Shown: positions 1 through 10,300 of the stretch, in pieces
Layout: every line of letters starts with the position of its first letter
Position numbering within the stretch: position 1 is the stretch's first letter
Source: an uncultured Rikenella sp.
GTDB taxonomy: Bacteria; Bacteroidota; Bacteroidia; Bacteroidales; Rikenellaceae
Length of the DNA: 43,649 nt
Reading direction: 5' to 3'
NCBI RefSeq assembly: GCF_947628055.1
Contig: NZ_CANQYJ010000004.1
Span: forward strand, 1-43,649
Notes under the pieces: generated by a model
Told to the model about the DNA's origin: nothing
What the model saw: only the letters and a program-made list of their open reading frames with translations
Databases searched by the model: none
Program-made: the position numbers and the translations under genes

Positions 1-194
1 CGGCTCAACGGGGCCCGGTTGTCCATCGTGTCGGCGAGAGCTTCGTACACGTGCTTGGGTAGGTATTTCCGCATCCGATCCTGGTTGAAGACGTATTTGC
101 CGAAGTATTCCGACGGCCGATCCTTAGGCAAATCTATCTCCAAGGCTTTCCGGCGAATCGCTCCGTGAACGACTTGAAATCGAAGTGATGACAT
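1..194 (-). CDS. glnN: Glutamine synthetase type III, N-terminal part (cut by window edge)
   Basis: Too short for the ORF track. Reading the minus strand from ATG at 194 gives MSSLRFQVVHGAIRRK, then a segment containing YFGKYVFNQDRMRKYLPK and a run ending in DNRAPLS. This resembles the start of type III glutamine synthetases (GlnN), the large dodecameric enzymes common in Bacteroidota, which join ammonia to glutamate using ATP in the cytoplasm. Only about 64 codons are visible and the rest lies beyond base 1, so no catalytic motif can be checked. The gene starts 26 bp after the asnA stop on the same strand and has no promoter of its own in that gap, so co-transcription with asnA is likely. 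The family call rests on recognising the N-terminal segment only. Confidence 0.75.
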   Translation of the reverse strand, partial: MSSLRFQVVHGAIRRKALEIDLPKDRPSEYFGKYVFNQDRMRKYLPKHVYEALADTMDNRAPLS

Positions 195-220
195 GGGTCG
201 TATCGTTTTATTTTTTATTC

Positions 221-1258
221 CTATTTGAGTTCGATGTTGTGTGCCCGGCATGCTTCCCGCATCTCTTCCGGCCAGAGGCTGGCCTGCACCTCGCCGATAT
301 GGGCGCACCGCAGGAAGAACATGCAGAGCCGGGACTGCCCGATCCCCCCGCCAATCGACAGCGGCAGCTCGCCGTCCAGCAGCATGCGGTGGTATTTCAG
401 CCCTTTCCGTTCGTCGTACTTTCCGCTGGCTTTGAGCTGCTGTTCCAGCGATTCCGGTGTGACGCGGATTCCCATCGACGAAATTTCGTAAGCCGATTCC
501 AGTACCGGATTCCAAAGGATCAAATCGCCGTTGAGCCCGGTGAATCCCTCTTCGTTCGGGGTGATCCAGTCGTCGTAGTCGGGAGCCCGCAGGTCGTGGG
601 GCGCCCCGTCGGAGAGTTTGTTCCCGATCCCGATGATAAACACCGCTCCGCACTCTTTTGCAATGGCATTCTCGCGCTCTTTGGCACTGAGAGCGGGGTA
701 GCGGTCGAGCAGTTCCTGGGAATGGATGAACGTAATGGTTTCCGGCAGCACCGGCGTGATGTGAGGATGGGTGCGATAAACGGCCTGCTCGACTTCGAGC
801 AGCACACTGTAGATTTTCCGCACGATATGCTTGAGGAAAGCGATCGTCCGCTCCTCGGGCCGTATCGTCCGCTCCCAGTCCCACTGGTCGACGTACAGCG
901 AGTGGAGGTTGTCCAGCTGTTCGTCGGCCCGAATGGCGTTCATGTCGGTGTAAAGACCGTACCCCGGCGCGATCTGGTAGGCCCCGAGTTTGATGCGTTT
1001 CCATTTGGCCAGCGACTGCACGACTTCGGCCCGGGCCTCGCCCATATCCTTGATCGGGAAACCCACCGCCCGCTCCACGCCGTTCAGGTCGTCGTTGATT
1101 CCGGTTCCGGAAAGGACGAACAGGGGAGCGGTGACGCGCCGCAGACCCAATTCGGCACTCAGACAGGTCTGGAAAGTGTCTTTGATCTCTTTGATCGCTT
1201 GTTCTTGAGTCTCGGGCACCAGCCTGGGACGGTAGTTTTTCGGAAAGTAAAGTGCCAT
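221..1258 (-). CDS. asnA: Aspartate--ammonia ligase (asparagine synthetase A)
   Basis: 345 residues, close to the roughly 330 of E. coli AsnA. It makes asparagine from aspartate, ammonia and ATP, using free ammonia and not glutamine. The fold is related to class II aminoacyl-tRNA synthetases. Visible family signatures are the N-terminal YFPKNYRPRLVPETQ, the central YVDQWDWE segment, and the C-terminal IGGGIGQSRL (near residue 310), which matches the class II motif 3 with its ATP-binding Arg. ATG at 1258 fits the family N-terminus. The gene lies directly upstream of glnN (26 bp gap), grouping two ATP-dependent ammonia-fixing enzymes. A near-consensus -7 box precedes it. Confidence 0.95.
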   Translation of the reverse strand: MALYFPKNYRPRLVPETQEQAIKEIKDTFQTCLSAELGLRRVTAPLFVLSGTGINDDLNGVERAVGFPIKDMGEARAEVVQSLAKWKRIKLGAYQIAPGYGLYTDMNAIRADEQLDNLHSLYVDQWDWERTIRPEERTIAFLKHIVRKIYSVLLEVEQAVYRTHPHITPVLPETITFIHSQELLDRYPALSAKERENAIAKECGAVFIIGIGNKLSDGAPHDLRAPDYDDWITPNEEGFTGLNGDLILWNPVLESAYEISSMGIRVTPESLEQQLKASGKYDERKGLKYHRMLLDGELPLSIGGGIGQSRLCMFFLRCAHIGEVQASLWPEEMREACRAHNIELK

Positions 1259-1276
1259 CGGTCTGTTTTTAAACTG

Positions 1277-1284
1277 TAAAGATA
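1277..1284 (-). promoter_or_regulatory. Candidate -7 box for asnA-glnN
   Basis: The minus strand reads TATCTTTA, a 7 of 8 match to the Bacteroidota TAnnTTTG box, 18 bp before the asnA ATG. No TTG/TTTG element is seen at the usual 19-21 bp upstream, so the call is tentative. Confidence 0.4.
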
Positions 1285-1380
1285 TATATTTTCAGCGAAT
1301 TTCGGAGTTTTGTGCAATCGCCCGGTTTTCCGCCTCCGCGATTTTGCCGATCGGCTGCGAACCGCGGCAGTTCGCTCCGG

Positions 1381-3741
1381 CTACGGCCGCCGGCCGCCCT
1401 CGTCCGAGCGAAGGACGGTAAAGCGGATCCGCTGTCTGTTACCCCGGTCGTCCACTACGGTCAGGCGGTGTTCCCCGGCTGCCGGCGACACGGCGACAGC
1501 GTGTCCCGCTGCGGAAGCCGAACGGGTCGATCCCAAATAAGTCTGATCGAGGTGCCAGTATAGGGTGGCACTGTCCGACCGGTGGGCGGCCCGGAAAATG
1601 AACCTCCCGGCAGCCGTTTCCCCTCCGGCGAACCCTTTGGGCAGGTAAAGCACGGCGCCCGGCTGCGGATAGATCAGTTCCAACGGACACGAGCCGGTCA
1701 CCGCCGGAGGCACGGCATAGTCCGAAGCCGTCTGCCGGTAGTAATATTCCGCTGCCGGGGGCAGCACGAACCACCCCCGCGTGACACCGTCCGCCGTTAC
1801 GGGTTTGTGGTAGGGGCAAAGCGGCGATGAAATTCCCGCCCGCGGAATGTGCACCGTGTCGATCGGGTCGCCCGACGAGCGGCACCACTCCGTGGCCCGG
1901 TGGCCGCTGCGGCGGCACACGGCGGCGGTCTCCATGTCGTCCAATGGCTCGGCGAACCAGCCGTCGGCCGCCGGAAGCATCGAAAAAATGTCGAACAAGA
2001 TCGGTGCGGCGTATCCCACGCCGGTCATCGCCGCACGCCCCTCGCCGTCGGCATTCCCCACCCAGACCCCCACGATATGCCGCGGCGTCAGCCCTATGGC
2101 CCAGGCGTCGCGATTGCCGTAGCTGGTGCCGGTTTTCCAGGCGATCTGTTTCATGGAGCTGAATTCCTGCCACGCGGCCTCCTCTTCGGGACGGTTCACG
2201 CCGCTCATGGCCTCGAACATAAACCACAGGGCGGCCGGCGAGAGAGGGCAGATTCCGCCGCTTCCGCCCCGGTCCGCCGCCGCAGGGCCATCCTGTGCCG
2301 AGGTGAAGCTCAAAGGCCGCATATCCCCTGCCTCGTAATGCCCCGTGTGGTTGTAGGTTTCGAGCGAGCGGGCCAGCGAAGCGTAAAGTCCGGTCATCTC
2401 CCAAAGCGTTCCTTCGGCTCCGCCGAGGATCAGCGTGGCGCCGTAATTGTCGGCGCTGCGGTCGAAGGTCGTCAGTCCCATAGACCGCAGCAGGCTCAGA
2501 AAACGGCTGGCGTTGTATTGCGTCAGCATCCGCACGACCGGTACGTTGAGCGACCGCGCCACCGCCTCGCCGGCGGGCACCGCGCCGCTGAATGTTTTGC
2601 TGTAATTCGACGGGGTGAAGCCGGCGATGTTCAGCGGGGTGTCGAACACCAGCGTCCGGGGCAGAATCTGTCCTTCGCCGAGCATCGCGCCGTAAAGGAT
2701 CGGTTTAAGGAGGCTGCCCGTGCTGCGCCGCGAGCGGATGATGTCCACGGCCCGGCCGTCTCCGGCATCTTCGGGGCTGTCGAGGGGGGTGATGTTCCCG
2801 ACATAGGCCAGCACTTCGCCCGTCTGCACGTCGGCCACCAAGGCGGCGGCGTTGCGGATGCGGTTGGCGGCGAGCGTCCGGCGGCCGTAGTTGTCCACGA
2901 TCTGGCGGACCCGCTGCTGCCAGGTGTTGTCGAGGGTGGAGCGCAGGGCCGTGCCTGCCGGAAGTCTGTCCATGAGGTGGGGGGCCTGCCGGGGCAGCGG
3001 CTCCGGCGCGGCGGGCAGCGGCTCGATCAGTGCGGCGGCGTATTCGGTGCTGTCGAGCGCATGGGTGCGGAGCAGTCTTCCGAGCAACCGGTTGCGTTTG
3101 TCGAGCAGGGCCTCGCGGCTGCGGCCGGGGTGGATCAGGGCGGGCGAGTTGGGCAGCACGGCGAGCGTGGCGGCCTCGGCCCACGAAAGCTGGCCGGGAT
3201 CGTGGCCGAAGTAGCGCCAGGCGGCGGCTTCCACTCCCGCGACGTTTCCGCCGAAAGGGGCATGGGCGGCGTAAAGGCTCAGGATTTCTTCCTTGGTGTA
3301 GCTCCATTCGATGCGGGTGGCGATCAGCATTTCGCGCAGCTTTTCGCCCACCGTGCGGGGCGGGTTCCCGCGGCTCAGCCGCACGAGCTGCATGGTGAGG
3401 GTCGATCCGCCGCTGACCACTTTGCCCTGTCGATAATTTTGCAGGGCGGCGCGCACGAGGGCGGGCAGCGACACTCCGCCGTGCCGGTAGAACCGCCGGT
3501 CTTCGTATTCGATCACGGCGCGGACGTATTTCTGCGACAAGGAACGGCCGGGCGGAAAGCGCCACTGTCCGTCTTCGGCGACTTTGGCGCCGAGGAGTTC
3601 ACCTTGCCGGGAGTAGAGTACGGTAGAGTACGGGGTGCGGAACAGGGGGCGGGGCAAAAGGAGGACGTATCCTGCGACCGCGGCGGTCAGCAGGGTGATT
3701 GTCAGCGCTATATGCCGCTTATGTCGCGGGTTCCGGTTCAT
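1381..3741 (-). CDS. pbpC: Penicillin-binding protein 1C (bifunctional glycosyltransferase/transpeptidase)
   Basis: The 786-residue protein has an N-terminal signal anchor (about residues 10-29 counted from the ATG). A GT51 glycosyltransferase domain carries EDRRFYRHGG, whose Glu is the likely catalytic base, and GGSTLTMQL. A penicillin-binding transpeptidase domain follows with SLLK (SxxK nucleophile motif, near 343), SLN (near 397) and KTGT (near 536). The C-terminal domain resembles the PBP1C-specific C-terminal domain (GEHRLTVVDDRG near the end). It should act in the periplasm on lipid II. The ORF track starts at a TTG (3750); the ATG three codons later at 3741 is preferred, as the anchor is complete from there. 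PBP1C is classically paired with a bacterial alpha-2-macroglobulin; here that gene is on the other strand 3.6 kb away. Confidence 0.93.
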   Translation of the reverse strand: MNRNPRHKRHIALTITLLTAAVAGYVLLLPRPLFRTPYSTVLYSRQGELLGAKVAEDGQWRFPPGRSLSQKYVRAVIEYEDRRFYRHGGVSLPALVRAALQNYRQGKVVSGGSTLTMQLVRLSRGNPPRTVGEKLREMLIATRIEWSYTKEEILSLYAAHAPFGGNVAGVEAAAWRYFGHDPGQLSWAEAATLAVLPNSPALIHPGRSREALLDKRNRLLGRLLRTHALDSTEYAAALIEPLPAAPEPLPRQAPHLMDRLPAGTALRSTLDNTWQQRVRQIVDNYGRRTLAANRIRNAAALVADVQTGEVLAYVGNITPLDSPEDAGDGRAVDIIRSRRSTGSLLKPILYGAMLGEGQILPRTLVFDTPLNIAGFTPSNYSKTFSGAVPAGEAVARSLNVPVVRMLTQYNASRFLSLLRSMGLTTFDRSADNYGATLILGGAEGTLWEMTGLYASLARSLETYNHTGHYEAGDMRPLSFTSAQDGPAAADRGGSGGICPLSPAALWFMFEAMSGVNRPEEEAAWQEFSSMKQIAWKTGTSYGNRDAWAIGLTPRHIVGVWVGNADGEGRAAMTGVGYAAPILFDIFSMLPAADGWFAEPLDDMETAAVCRRSGHRATEWCRSSGDPIDTVHIPRAGISSPLCPYHKPVTADGVTRGWFVLPPAAEYYYRQTASDYAVPPAVTGSCPLELIYPQPGAVLYLPKGFAGGETAAGRFIFRAAHRSDSATLYWHLDQTYLGSTRSASAAGHAVAVSPAAGEHRLTVVDDRGNRQRIRFTVLRSDEGGRRP

Positions 3742-3797
3742 GATGCTCAAAATTAATGTTTTTCGCAGGGAAAGCGGGATTTGTGGTGCAGGAATGT

Positions 3798-3805
3798 TAT
3801 ATTTG
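3798..3805 (+). promoter_or_regulatory. -7 box for the DUF4139 gene
   Basis: TATATTTG is a perfect TAnnTTTG box, 92 bp before the ATG at 3898. The nearest TTTG (3780-3783) is only 14 bp upstream, shorter than the usual 19-21, so the -33 element is uncertain. Confidence 0.5.
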
Positions 3806-3897
3806 GAGAAAATAACCGATCTGTCAGGCGGAGGGCGAACCGGTTCCTGCGGGTCGGGCTGTTTTTGCCAAGAGCTTTTTTTTGAAAACAGACTGTT

Positions 3898-5529
3898 ATG
3901 AAACGTTTCGGTTTTATTGCGGCTGCCCTGCTTTTCGGCGGGGGCGCCGTGGCGGCGGAGCCTGTACAGCAGCTCGGTACGGCACGGGTCAAGAGTGTCA
4001 AAATCTATCCTTCGGGGGTGTATGTGACGTTGTCGGTCGAAGCGTCGCTGAAGGGGGCGGCGCGGGAACGGATCTTATTCCCCGATTTGTGGTATGCCGA
4101 CCGGGAGACGGTCGAAATCCGGCTGATGCCGACGGGAAGCGGAAAAGGGATCACGTTTATTCCGGAAGTTTCGCCCGCTGCTCAGAATGAGAATGTGAGG
4201 CTGTACCGGCTGTGGACGAAGCAGCGGGATGCGAAACTGGAGCAATTGGGACGGCTTCGGTCGGACAGTATGGCGCTCGAGCGGGAAATGGATTTTCTGA
4301 AGACTCAGACGTCTCATTCGTGGAAATCGTTGGAGGAGGCGAAATCGGTGGAGAAATGGATGAAGGAGCGTTTCCCCGATCTGTATGAACGGCAGCGCCG
4401 GATACGGGAAGCGATTCGGGAACAGCACAAATTGCTGAAGGAGGATGAGCGCGTGATCGCTTCGATCGGCAAAAAGTATTCAAAAGTCACGTTGGCTTGG
4501 GCCTGGGTGGAGGCTCCGGGGCCGGGGAAGGTGGAGTTCGAGGTCTCTTATTATGCCAAGGCGGCGGAGTGGAAGCCGATCTATTTTTTCCGCTTCGATT
4601 CGGAGCGGCAGCGGGCGGAATTGGAATATCAGGCTGCGGTCCGGCAATGGACGGAGTTTCCGTGGAACAGCGTTCCGGCGGTGCTGAGTTACAGCACGCC
4701 GATGCGGGCGCTGCGGAGACCGAAGTTATATCCCCGGATCGTAGATTATCGGGCGCCGGCGCCGACACCGGTCAAACGGGACAAAGTGCAGGTTCTGGAT
4801 TTGAATGCCCCTCAGGAAATGATGGTGGATGTCTCGCGTTTAGGCGGCACTTACATGGCGGAGGAGGTGGTGACGGAGAATACGTACGCGGCTCCGGCGG
4901 CTTTAGATGTTTCGGAGAACAATGTGGGGTATCGGCTGGCGCGGCCGCTGACGCTGGCGTCGTCGTCGGACGGGGCGCAGACGTACCAGACGGTGCGGGT
5001 GCGTCGGGATACGATCCCGGTGCTGTATGAGTACGAGGTGACTCCGAAGGTGAGCACGGATGTGCTTTTGCTGGCGCGGATTCCGAATTGGCAGCAGCTG
5101 CATCTGGCGGACGGCCGGGTGAATGTTTTCTGCGACGGGCGGATGCTGGGGCAGTCGAGTTTGTCGGTGCGGAGTACGCAGGATACGCTGACGTTGCCGC
5201 TGACGTCCGAGCCGCTGGTGGCGGTGGAACGCACGGAGGCGGGGGATTACAGGGAACGGGTTTCGGGCTCGAAGAAGGAGCGCACGCGGTCGTATGAAAT
5301 CCGGATCAAGAATAACAAGGAGTTTCCGGTGAACCTGACGGTGAAGGATCAGTACCCGGTGTCGAACACGGACGAGGTGGAGGTGACGCTGACGGAAGGT
5401 TCGGGGGCGCGGGCGGATGCGGCTACGGGCATGTTGACTTGGAATCTGGATCTGGCTCCGGGTGCGGAACGGATTTTGAAGTTCGGCTATACGGTGCGCT
5501 ATCCGAAGGATGGCAAGGTCTATTTTTAA
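3898..5529 (+). CDS. DUF4139 (MuiA-like) domain protein, exported
   Basis: 543 residues starting at ATG 3898 with a signal peptide (MKRFGFIAAALLFGGGAVAA, cleavage near residue 20). An N-terminal beta-rich segment (about 25-95, DUF4140-like) is followed by a charged helical, probably coiled-coil stretch (about 97-190). A long beta-rich C-terminal part follows, containing YYAKAAEWKPIY and ending NLDLAPGAERILKFGYTVRYPK. This order matches the DUF4140/DUF4139 family, called 'mucoidy inhibitor A' in some bacteria, whose biochemical function is not known. It is likely periplasmic or envelope-associated. A TATATTTG -7 box lies upstream. The stop codon is only 3 bp from the left end of a large repeat element. 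Confidence 0.85.
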   Translation: MKRFGFIAAALLFGGGAVAAEPVQQLGTARVKSVKIYPSGVYVTLSVEASLKGAARERILFPDLWYADRETVEIRLMPTGSGKGITFIPEVSPAAQNENVRLYRLWTKQRDAKLEQLGRLRSDSMALEREMDFLKTQTSHSWKSLEEAKSVEKWMKERFPDLYERQRRIREAIREQHKLLKEDERVIASIGKKYSKVTLAWAWVEAPGPGKVEFEVSYYAKAAEWKPIYFFRFDSERQRAELEYQAAVRQWTEFPWNSVPAVLSYSTPMRALRRPKLYPRIVDYRAPAPTPVKRDKVQVLDLNAPQEMMVDVSRLGGTYMAEEVVTENTYAAPAALDVSENNVGYRLARPLTLASSSDGAQTYQTVRVRRDTIPVLYEYEVTPKVSTDVLLLARIPNWQQLHLADGRVNVFCDGRMLGQSSLSVRSTQDTLTLPLTSEPLVAVERTEAGDYRERVSGSKKERTRSYEIRIKNNKEFPVNLTVKDQYPVSNTDEVEVTLTEGSGARADAATGMLTWNLDLAPGAERILKFGYTVRYPKDGKVYF

Positions 5530-5532
5530 AGC

Positions 5533-7351
5533 GTCCGGCTAAAAGGGGGTAGGTTGTTATCGCGCAACGGCCAGGTTTCGAGTGCCGAACGGCACTGGGC
5601 CTCCGCCGGGGGGCTGCGGCCCGACAAAGAGAGATGGCAGCCAAACAAAATTTTGCCAGCGCGCGGAGCAAGCATGATTGCGGTTTTCGGTTCCAAAAGG
5701 CCGGAGCCAGCGGAGACATTTAGGGTAGTTCCAGCCCGGTTCGTGTGCCGAGCGGCACCCTCCGCCCGGGGTGGCTCCGGCCTGACATAGAGAGATCATA
5801 GCCGAAAAAACCTCTTGGGTGCCGTTAGGCACAGCGGCCCGCCCGCGGACGCGGGAAACTGTTTTCTCCGCACGCGAAAGCCCTCCCGGAAGCGTCTTGT
5901 TTTGCCTTGAGGGGGACGCGCAGGACGCGCGGACACCCGACAAGGCGGAACCGGCTGGAGGTAGTTTCTTTGCTTACTTTCTTTGCTATCAAAGAAAGTA
6001 AGAGCCCCGCCGGCTTGAGGCGACTAAAAAAGTGCCCCCACGGCATGAGCGACAAAGAGAAAAGTCATTCCGCGAAGCGGGCGGCCCTACACAGTGGAGG
6101 AATCCGGTTCGACCGGAATCTCCCTATGTCGGGCCGCAGCCTCCCGCAGCGGAGGCCCGGTGCCGCTCAGCACTCGAGCCGGACCGTAACTACCCCCAAC
6201 TCCGCAGGCTGCACCCCGAAGATGGGTTTTGCCTGCACGCTGGCGAAAATCCGGTTCGCAGAACGGGGCGGGCTGCGACCGAAACTGTACTTTATCCCGC
6301 GCGCTGGAGGAAATCCTGTTCAAAAGCGCAAGCTGCTTTTGAACGATTTCCTACTCCAGCCGTCGCGCGCGGGTGCCGGTGCCGCTGGGTACTCCAGCCG
6401 GGGGATGTTACACCTTAACCGGAGGAAACTGCGCTCCCGCGCGGGGCCGCGTGCCCGCGGTGGGCTTGCAAAACTTCGTTTTGCTATGGTCGGAACTATC
6501 CCGAACAAAACCCGAGCGCCGAGAAAATCGTTCGTTTTCAACTTCCGTTGAAACCGTCGATTTTCTTTTCTCGGCGTAGCGCGCGCAGTGCCGCTCAGCA
6601 CTCGAACCGGGCTGGAACTACCCTAACCCCGCGGGCTGCGACCGAAACTGTATTTGTCCTGCGCGCTGGCGGAAATCCTGTTCAAAAGCGCAAGCTGCTT
6701 TTGAACGATTTCCTACTCTATCCGTCGTGCGCGGGTGCCGGTGCCGCTGGGTACTCCAGCCGGGGGATGTTACACCTTAACCGGAGGAAACTGCGCTCCC
6801 GCGCGGGGCCGCGTGCCCGCGGTGGGCTTGCAAAACTTCGTTTTGCTATGGTCGGAACTATCCCGAACAAAACCCGAGCGCCGAGAAAATCGTTCGTTTT
6901 CAACTTCCGTTGAAACCGTCGATTTTCTTTTCTCGGCGTAGCGCACGCAGTGCCGCTCAGCACTCGAACCGCACCCTTCGGGTGTTCTGCTGGCCTGCCG
7001 GCAGCAAGATAAACTACCCAAAGGAGGAAACTGCCCTCGGGCCGGGCAGGCCGCGCGTGCCCGCGCCGGGCGGGCGATACTACGTATCGCAGGACATTTA
7101 ACCATACGGTTTTCACAAACAGTTTTTGTGCATGCCGCAGCCCCTTCCCGCAAAGACCTGGCGTTGCCCGCACTCGAGGCGGACTGTAACAGCCCGGCAG
7201 CGAAGCCGCTCGGGGGATGGGCGCGAGGCCGAAAACGACAAAGCGAGCAGCCTGACCGTGCTCTCCCAATGTCGGGCGCAGAACCTTCCGCCAGAGAGCC
7301 CCCGGCAGAAGCGGCGGAACAAAGACACGAAGTCCTTACTTTTAGCCGAAC
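5533..7351. repeat. Large non-coding mosaic repeat element (1.8 kb) with terminal inverted repeats
   Basis: I see no credible gene here; the listed ORFs are compositional. The left end reads GTCCGGCTAAAAG and the right end is its inverted counterpart GTTCGGCTAAAAG. Inside are many palindromes. One is a 13-bp perfect stem CTTACTTTCTTTG with a 4-nt loop (about 5971-6000). The recurring AGTGCCG-CGGCACT palindrome module is present, as are two tandem copies of a 362-bp unit (separate entry). Segments recur in the elements at 12993-13560 and 28836-30210. The element starts 3 bp after the DUF4139 stop and ends 7 bp before the first possible start of the macroglobulin gene. Confidence 0.7.
6268..6992 (+). 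repeat. Tandem duplication, two copies of a ~362-bp unit
   Basis: Copy 1 is about 6268-6630 and copy 2 about 6631-6992. From about 6299/6661 onward the offset is a constant 362 bp and nearly every base matches; one indel and a few substitutions lie near the start of the unit, and the match fades after about 6609/6971. Each copy holds a perfect 10-bp stem (GTTCAAAAGC, 7-nt loop) and a longer imperfect hairpin bounded by CGCCGAGAAAA and TTTTCTCGGCG. The first 100 bp recur at about 30011-30115. Confidence 0.85.
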
Positions 7352-7367
7352 GAACAAGATGCAAAAT

Positions 7368-10300
7368 ATGAAACGACAGGGAAACAAGGCTGTATGGATT
7401 GCGGCATGCGCTGCCGCAGTTATGACACTTGCAGGCACAGTCTCCTGCGGCAGCAAAGCGAAAAACACCGCAGGTGCAACGCCCGTAGAGATCGTATACA
7501 ATCCCCTGGTAGAGAGCTTCACCGCCGGGACGATCGGACGCCGGGACAACGTGACCGTGACCTTGGCCGAACCGGTGGCGCAAGATGCCCGATTGGGGAA
7601 ATACATCGAAATATCGCCCAAAGCCAAAGGGTTGTGGACAATTTCGGACGAAGATGCCCGGACGCTGATTTTCACGCCCGATCCGGAATTCGGGCGGGGA
7701 ACGGCTTATACCGTTACGATAGAATTGGAAGGCCTGCTTCCAGGGAATCCGGAGGCGCGCGAATTTTCGTTCTCGTTCCGCACGCTGCCGGCGGAGGCTT
7801 CCGCCGATCTCGGCTCGTTCACCGTGGAACCGGACGGAACCTACACCGTCGAAGGGACTTTGTACACAGCGGATACCGAAGATTCGGCACAGATCGCCAA
7901 AATGGTCTCGTGGGACGGGATTCGGCAGGGGAAAGTGCATTGGATGCACAGTGCCGACGGGTGCAGCCACCGGTTCGTGGCGACGGGGATCGAGGCCGGA
8001 AAGTCGGCAGGCGAACTGACGCTGACCGTGAAAGACAAAAAGGCGGGATACGGGAAGCAGGAAGTGCTGAACGTGGCATTGCCGGCGGCAGGCGGTTTCG
8101 GGCTGCATTCCGCGGCCTATTTCGCCGACCGGGAAAAATATATCGAAGTGCGGTTCACCGGGCGGCTCGACCCGACGCAGGAGCTGGACGGATTGGTGTG
8201 GATCGACGGGATAAACTCCGTGCGGCAGGTCGAGGGGAACAAAGTGCGGGTCTATCCGGACGCCTCCTCTTTGAAAGAGGGCGATAACGGAGAGATGAGC
8301 GTGACGCTGTGCGTGGACGCTTCGCTGCGGTCGGCGGAGGGGAAGAAACTGGGGGCCGATGTACGGCAGATGATGGTGCTGGAGAGGGGCGATCCGGCGG
8401 TGCGGTTTATCGGCGGCGGGACGGTGATGCCGCCGGTGGCGGCGCTGGTCGGCTCCGACGGCGGAGGACGGGGGATTCCATTCCGGGCGGTCGGCCTGCG
8501 GGCGGTGCGGGTCGAAGTGTTCCGGATTCTGGAAAATTCGGTAGGCCAATTCCTGCAAGAAAACGACCTTTCAGACAACGAGGGGGGGAGTATCATGCGG
8601 ACGGCGAGGCCGGTGGCTTGCAAAACGATCTTTTTGGACGGCAGCGGAGAGCAGCGCTTGCGCAAGTGGGGAACCTACTCGCTGAACCTCGACGAACTGG
8701 TGAAGCCGGAGCCGGGGGCGCTGTACCGGATTTCGCTGTCGTTCGACCGGTCGATGGCGGCCTTGCCGTGCATCCCGGTCTCCGAGCGGCTGACCGAACA
8801 GGCGGCGCAAGCGGCGGACAAAGCACGGTTCGAGGCGATGGAAAAGCGGTTCGACCGGGGCGGCTACTACTGGAGCGGCAACGACTACGATTGGAGCGAA
8901 TACCGTTGGCGCGACCGGAACGACCCGTGTACACCGAGCTATTACTACAACCGGTCGGCGCAGCGGAACCTGTTGGTGACGGATCTGGGGGCGATCGCCA
9001 AGGCTTCGGACGAGCCGCAGATGCTCTTTTGGGTGCATAGTATCGCGACAGCGGAGCCGGTGGAAGATGCGCATGTCGAGCTGCGGAATTTCCAGGGGCA
9101 GCGGGTCGGATGGGGCGTGACGGACGGCGGCGGACAGGTCGCAGTGAAATACGAGGGCGGCAGGCCGTACTATGCGGTGGTCTCCAAAGGGGACGAGCGC
9201 ACTTATCTGAAAGTCAATGCGGGATCGGAGCTTTCGACCTCGACGTTCGACGTGTCGGGCGAGCAGGTGCAGGAGGGACTGCGGGGGTTCGTCTGGACGG
9301 AGCGGGGCGTGTGGCGGCCGGGGGATACCATTTATATGAACTTTGTGACGGCGGGCGGGCGGCTGCCGAAAGGGCATCCGGTGACGGTCGAGCTGCGTTC
9401 GCCGCTGGGGCAGCTTTATCAGAGGCGGGTGGCGACTCATGCGGTGGGGGGTATATATAGCTTTGTGCTCTCGACCGATACGGGGGCGCCGACCGGCGTG
9501 TGGAATGCGACGGTGACGGCGGGCGGCGCGACGTTCGGCAAGCGGCTGCGGATCGAGACGGTCAAACCGAACCGGCTCAAGATCGACCTGCGGTTTCCGG
9601 GCCAATACATCGAACGGGGGCGGCCGTTGGATGCGGACTTGCACGGCGAGTGGCTCACGGGGGCGAGAGCAGGCGGGCTGCGTTACGTTATCGAAACCGA
9701 GTTCGTCTCCGTGCGGAGTGCTTTCGAGAATTACAAAGGGTATGTGTTCGACAACCCGTACCGATCTTTCCGGCCCGAGAACGCGCCGGAGATCACGGGA
9801 ACGACCGATGCGGCGGGCGATGCACGGATTACGGCGGTGCTGAACGGCGGCGAAAAGGCGGGAGGGATGCTGCTGGCAAATATCACCGCGCGGCTGTTCG
9901 AGCCGTCGGGCGAGGCGAGTGTGGACGGGCAGACGATGCTCTATTCTCCGTTCGCTTCCTATGTGGGAATCCATGCGCCGGCGGGGGCCGACGATCGGCT
10001 GGACACGGGGCGGGACTATGCGTTCGGGATCGCGACGGTGACGCCGGACGGCAGTGTGGCGGGGAATCGGCGTGTGGAGGTGTGCGTTTACAAGATGGAG
10101 GGCTACTGGTGGTGGAGCTCGGATCGGAACGAGCTGGCCCGCTACGTTTCCGACCGGAATCTGACCCCGGTGCGGCGCGAACTGATCGAAACGTCGGCAG
10201 GGGGAAAGGCGTCTTACCTATTGAATGTCCCGAAAGAGGCGTGGGGGACGTACTACGTGACGGCGCGGGACGTGGCGAGCGGGCATGAGGCGGCGGTGGC

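Noticed and set aside
185-1279. 364-residue plus-strand ORF
   Set aside because: It is the complement of asnA; the asnA reading has full family motifs and this one has none.
1849-3756. 635-residue plus-strand ORF
   Set aside because: Shadow of pbpC in GC-rich sequence; Arg/Gly/His-rich with no domain.
7128-7367. 80-residue N-terminal extension of the macroglobulin ORF
   Set aside because: It is encoded by the repeat element; the lipoprotein signal begins at the ATG at 7368 (or 7359).
5554-7675. Several ORFs on both strands (up to 301 residues)
   Set aside because: They lie in the repeat element, are Arg/Pro/Ala-rich, and the same peptide appears twice because of the tandem duplication. The minus ORFs near 7113-7675 are also shadows of the macroglobulin gene.
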